Shown one piece after another: positions 63,182-64,000 of a stretch of DNA of 64,000 bases. Position numbers and translations under genes: made by a program. The notes under the pieces were generated by a model. That model was given only the letters and a program-made list of their open reading frames with translations. It did not search any database and had not been told where the DNA came from. How positions within the stretch are numbered: position 1 is the first letter of the stretch; the number at the start of each line of letters is the position of its first letter. Source of the DNA: Fidelibacterota bacterium (lineage in GTDB: Bacteria; Fidelibacterota; Marinisomatia; SCGC-AAA003-L08; TS1B11); the NCBI GenBank assembly GCA_020354025.1, contig CP070638.1:2861870-2925869 (forward strand), in the 5' to 3' direction.

Positions 63182-64000
63182 ATGAAAAGAAGGCTAAAGA
63201 TCATAACAACGGTTCTGGCCATTTTCGCCGTTGGCATATGCCCGGCCTTGGCGCAAACCGTACACCAGGTTTCCGCCGGCGATGGCACTATCCAGGATGC
63301 ACTTGACCTGGCTGCTGACGGTGATATCCTCGAGCTGGTGGATGATGGTGGGTTGTATACCAACTCGGCCAGTGACAAGATAGGTATCTCCAAGATCATC
63401 ACGATCCGCGCAAAAGCGGGATTGGAGACCAAACCGGTGGTCAAGAACACCAAACCATCAGCCACCAGCGCCCGGACCTTCGAGATCCGCGCCGGCGGCA
63501 GCCTGATCCTGATCGGTCTGGACCTGGATGGCACGGCTATTGGCGATATGGTTGCCGATAACAAGAACATCGTACGTTCGCTGGACTTCAATGTTCCAAC
63601 CGTGCCGGATTCGTTCCACTACTTTCTGAAGATCGACGACTGCATCCTGCACAACACCACGCAATCAATTGTCAGGCTGCATGAGGGATCCACGGCGGAC
63701 AGTGTGATCATCACCAACAGCATCTTCGACCGTGCCGGTCGGGAAGCGATCCTGACCGTTCCCAGCACGAGCACTCCAGACGCAGCGGACGTGAAGCTGA
63801 TGGATATCTCCAACTGCACGTTTACCCGCATTGAACGGGAAGCGCTGAAGATGGCGGAATTCGATCCGGTGGTGAAGTTCAATCACTGTACGCTTGATTC
63901 GGTGAGTAACAGCGTTTACCGCATGATTGACGTGAGGAGTGGTACTGCCGAGGTGAAGAACACTATCTTCACCCTCGGCGTTCATGCCGTGGCGGTGCAA
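63182..64000 (+). CDS. Beta-helix protein, 3' end outside window
   Basis: This frame starts at ATG 63182, after GGGAGG, and is open for 273 codons to the right edge, so it is partial. The signal peptide ends PALAQ. The rest is a beta-helix with the same opening as the preceding protein: GDGTIQDALDLAADGD and DDGGLYT here, and ITIRAKAGLETKPVV aligning with TIIAKPGLAEKPIF there. Later coils include IDDCILHNTTQS, ITNSIFDRAG and ISNCTFTRIEREALKM. A PL6-like lyase or a non-catalytic glycan-binding protein is possible. The missing end may hold the sorting tail. Confidence 0.75.
   Translation, partial: MKRRLKIITTVLAIFAVGICPALAQTVHQVSAGDGTIQDALDLAADGDILELVDDGGLYTNSASDKIGISKIITIRAKAGLETKPVVKNTKPSATSARTFEIRAGGSLILIGLDLDGTAIGDMVADNKNIVRSLDFNVPTVPDSFHYFLKIDDCILHNTTQSIVRLHEGSTADSVIITNSIFDRAGREAILTVPSTSTPDAADVKLMDISNCTFTRIEREALKMAEFDPVVKFNHCTLDSVSNSVYRMIDVRSGTAEVKNTIFTLGVHAVAVQ

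Noticed and set aside
1..64000. tRNA, rRNA and CRISPR signals
   Set aside because: Spacers were read for cloverleaf arms, conserved rRNA blocks and regularly spaced repeats; none was found.

Overview
The window is 64 kb of bacterial DNA and almost all of it is one large polysaccharide-degradation locus. The likely source is an uncultivated member of the Fibrobacteres-Chlorobi-Bacteroidetes (FCB) superphylum, outside classical Bacteroidetes: Latescibacterota, KSB1, Calditrichota or Marinimicrobia are plausible. This rests on TonB-dependent receptors with carboxypeptidase-regulatory-like N-terminal domains but no SusD, on several PorV-like outer-membrane proteins, and on many secreted enzymes ending in a YPNPFNP-type C-terminal sorting/FlgD-like domain. 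The phylum is an inference. I saw no rRNA, tRNA, CRISPR array, intact insertion sequence, transcription regulator or sulfatase.

Layout. (1) 1-24447, plus strand, GC-rich: a metallophosphoesterase cut by the left edge; GH2 beta-mannosidase; GH88-type unsaturated uronyl hydrolase; amidohydrolase lipoprotein; DUF5107-TPR lipoprotein; Asp-box propeller; small thioredoxin-fold lipoprotein; alginate-lyase-fold enzyme; UroD/MtaA-like methyltransferase; two DUF2264 proteins around a sodium/solute symporter and a DUF3795 protein; and a GH-A clan hydrolase. (2) 24540-40128, plus strand, with longer spacers: intracellular GH3; GH78 rhamnosidase; sugar isomerase/epimerase; Nramp-fold transporter without the usual metal motifs; two alpha-toroid enzymes; GH31; GH20-like enzyme. 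(3) 40539-53069, minus strand, AT-richer: jellyroll surface protein, PL1 pectate lyase, TonB receptor, tailed surface protein, PorV-like protein and GH28, in transcription order. (4) 53563-64000, plus strand, divergent from (3): a second TonB receptor, tailed surface protein, PorV-like protein, larger FadL/PorV-like barrel, and two related beta-helix proteins, the last cut by the right edge.

Taken together, the secreted PL1, GH28, GH78, GH88, GH2, GH31, GH20-like and lyase-fold enzymes suggest breakdown of a complex uronic-acid- and rhamnose-containing polymer of the pectin or rhamnogalacturonan type. Oligomers would cross the outer membrane through the two TonB receptors. The SSS symporter and cytoplasmic GH3, isomerase and methyltransferase-like proteins would then take up and process monomers. 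The substrate is inferred from family content only.

Most notable are the duplicated TonB receptor / tailed surface protein / PorV-like triplet, which sits where SusC/SusD would be; an 18-bp perfect palindrome just upstream of the second receptor; a UroD-family protein that keeps a zinc-methyltransferase-like HxC...C pattern; and the Nramp-fold protein with lost metal ligands.
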